NCBI GenBank assembly: GCA_037968555.1
Contig: JBBKVS010000288.1
Span: 1 to 6,740 of the forward strand
Source of the DNA: JAWXBM01 sp037968555
Lineage (GTDB): Bacteria > Pseudomonadota > Gammaproteobacteria > Xanthomonadales > SZUA-36
Reading direction: 5' to 3'
Length of the DNA stretch: 6,740 nucleotides
Below the pieces are notes generated by a model. That model was not told where the DNA came from and ran no database searches. It worked only from the letters and a program-made list of their open reading frames with translations. The translations under genes and the position numbers were made by a program. Shown here in pieces: positions 5,526 through 6,740 of this stretch; position 1 is the stretch's first letter; the number at the start of each line of letters is the position of its first letter.

Positions 5526-6740
5526 TCAGTCCTCAAATCCGTCTTTGAAGAGGATCTCGGCAGGAGCACCTGCGAAGGACAAAGGCACACTGAATTCAGA
5601 GCTGTTGCCGGCGCCATCGGTGGTCATGGCGGTCAACCAATCACCAACCCGGACCACCTGCAGGATGATCTGCATCGCTTTTGGCGCATTGACGGCCACC
5701 GTGGTGTCGCGCACCAGCCATACTTTGCCTTGCGGGCTATTGTTGTTGGTCAGGTAAAAATCCACATCCAATGGATAATTGGCGTTGGCAACTTCTGTAT
5801 CTACCCGGTACGTGAAGTTCAGGGTATTGGCCGTTTTGGTGAGCCCTTCAATCACCGGGGTATTCTGCATGCGGTTGGGCCCGGTATCCGGGTCACCAGG
5901 GTCATTGGGGCTGATGCCGTCATCCTGCAGGTCGATGCCGAGGTTGCCGTTCTCGCCCATGGTATTGAATTCAATTCGGTGCCCGGTACCGGCTGTCACC
6001 CGCACTCCATCATTGCTGTTGTGCCACAGACTATTGCCATTGATCACAGTATTGGAAGATCCGGTGGTCAACAGGATTCCGCCGTTGAGATTACCAAAGA
6101 CTGCAAGCCCGTCGCCGCCAATCATGTTGTCACGGATGATGGTGCTGGCCGCCTCCACCTGAATACCATCCGAGATGTTGTGGCCGATCAAGTTGCCGGC
6201 ACAACTTGCAGCCGCGTTGCCTATGGTGTTGCTGGCGCCCAAAACCCGGATGCCCTCCGAATCATTGGCAGCAGGTTGGTTTGCAGGGCCAAACCCCAGG
6301 TTATTGCCACAGACTTTGGTGCCGCTGCCTTCCAGGCGGATACCATCGGCATTAAAACCAATCTTATTGGAATTGATTGCAACATTGGTGGCAGCAGCGC
6401 GCACCCGAATGCCGACGCCAGCATTCCCAAGATCCGCGCCGCCAGTCGCTGAGCCGATAGTATTGGAGCCCACCACATTGAGGTTTCCCGACTGGACGTC
6501 CACGCCATCCCCCGCAGCCGTATTGATGGTGTTGCTGCTGACGCTGTTTTGCGAACCAGTCACCAGAACACCATCTTGTCCCGCCCCCTGGATCGTATTG
6601 GAGAAAACACTGTTGCTGGTGCCGCTCAACAATATGCCGTTGAGCACCAGGTTGATGATCTCGTTGCTACTGGCAGTGTTGCTGTTGCCGGTGAGCACAA
6701 TGCCGTTGGAGCCATTGCCGGGGTTGGATGCACCCACGCG
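5526..6740 (-). CDS. Right-handed beta-helix repeat protein, C-terminal part
   Basis: Partial: the frame is open to the right edge, so the true start lies beyond 6740; at least 404 residues are visible. Residues 1-260 are parallel beta-helix (PbH1/NosD-like) coils, each marked by an (N/D/G)G-(I/V)-x-(L/V) turn such as NGIVLTG, NGILLSG, DGVLVTG, DGIRLEG and DGVRVTAG. The first four turns are exactly 22 residues apart; later coils are 23-31. Asn ladders (SNTI, NSNKIG) are typical. Residues 266-289 carry LGIDLQDDGISPNDPGDPDT, a known closing motif of such proteins, followed by an Ig-like beta-domain (about 292-390) and the C-terminal tail ILFKDGFED. No polysaccharide-lyase catalytic residues can be identified, so an adhesin, surface or extracellular structural role is as likely as an enzyme. 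It is convergent with the gene ending at 5413. Confidence 0.88.
   Translation of the reverse strand, partial: RVGASNPGNGSNGIVLTGNSNTASSNEIINLVLNGILLSGTSNSVFSNTIQGAGQDGVLVTGSQNSVSSNTINTAAGDGVDVQSGNLNVVGSNTIGSATGGADLGNAGVGIRVRAAATNVAINSNKIGFNADGIRLEGSGTKVCGNNLGFGPANQPAANDSEGIRVLGASNTIGNAAASCAGNLIGHNISDGIQVEAASTIIRDNMIGGDGLAVFGNLNGGILLTTGSSNTVINGNSLWHNSNDGVRVTAGTGHRIEFNTMGENGNLGIDLQDDGISPNDPGDPDTGPNRMQNTPVIEGLTKTANTLNFTYRVDTEVANANYPLDVDFYLTNNNSPQGKVWLVRDTTVAVNAPKAMQIILQVVRVGDWLTAMTTDGAGNSSEFSVPLSFAGAPAEILFKDGFED

Noticed and set aside
5730..6452. Plus-strand open frame of 240 codons
   Set aside because: It lies opposite the beta-helix repeats, whose NG-I/DG-V turn pattern is only on the minus strand; shadow of the repeats.
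1..6740. CRISPR array, tRNA, rRNA or complete insertion sequence
   Set aside because: No regular repeat-spacer pattern, cloverleaf or full transposase could be seen by reading; short repeats are few and uneven.

Overview
The window looks like an accessory stretch of a proteobacterial chromosome, most likely a gammaproteobacterium. This is an inference from protein-family resemblance (a membrane-anchored TolB-like/TPR protein, a HigBA-type toxin-antitoxin pair, a beta-helix surface protein) and from moderately GC-rich codon use. No rRNA, tRNA or other firm taxonomic marker is present.

Layout. (1) Positions 54-2713, minus strand: a two-gene operon. The first gene (863-2713, GTG start) encodes a three-helix inner-membrane protein with a TolB-like domain and TPR repeats. 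The second (54-866) starts on a TTG overlapping the first gene's stop (TTGA) and encodes an exported protein with two rhodanese domains, the second lacking the catalytic cysteine. A TATAAT box preceded by five GGACTG/CAGTCC boxes lies upstream. (2) About 2714-3320, intergenic: these boxes, a REP-like motif, 18-base direct repeats ending in GACACCCAT, and what looks like the first codons of a REP-associated (Y1/RAYT-type) transposase, cut off after about ten codons. (3) 3324-3933, plus strand: a HigB/RelE-type toxin gene broken by an in-frame TGA where a Trp codon is expected, followed by an intact overlapping HigA/NadS-like antitoxin. (4) 3934-4387: a gene-poor gap with a 10-base inverted repeat, an orphan open frame and a leader hairpin. 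(5) 4388-5413, plus strand: a signal-peptide protein of unknown function whose frame is split by one TGA at 4784-4786. The two halves are in the same frame and read as one 341-codon gene. (6) 5526-6740, minus strand: the C-terminal part of a right-handed beta-helix repeat protein running off the right edge.

Three copies of a GGGGTCGGATCC-like motif sit at the left edge, near 3015 and near 5431, each next to a gene boundary. The central part between the last two copies is eroded: a transposase remnant and two genes each stopped by a single TGA. I read this as REP/RAYT activity and gene decay between two intact flanks. The least explained item is the TGA-split secreted protein, for which I recognise no family. 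I found no CRISPR array, RNA gene or complete insertion sequence.
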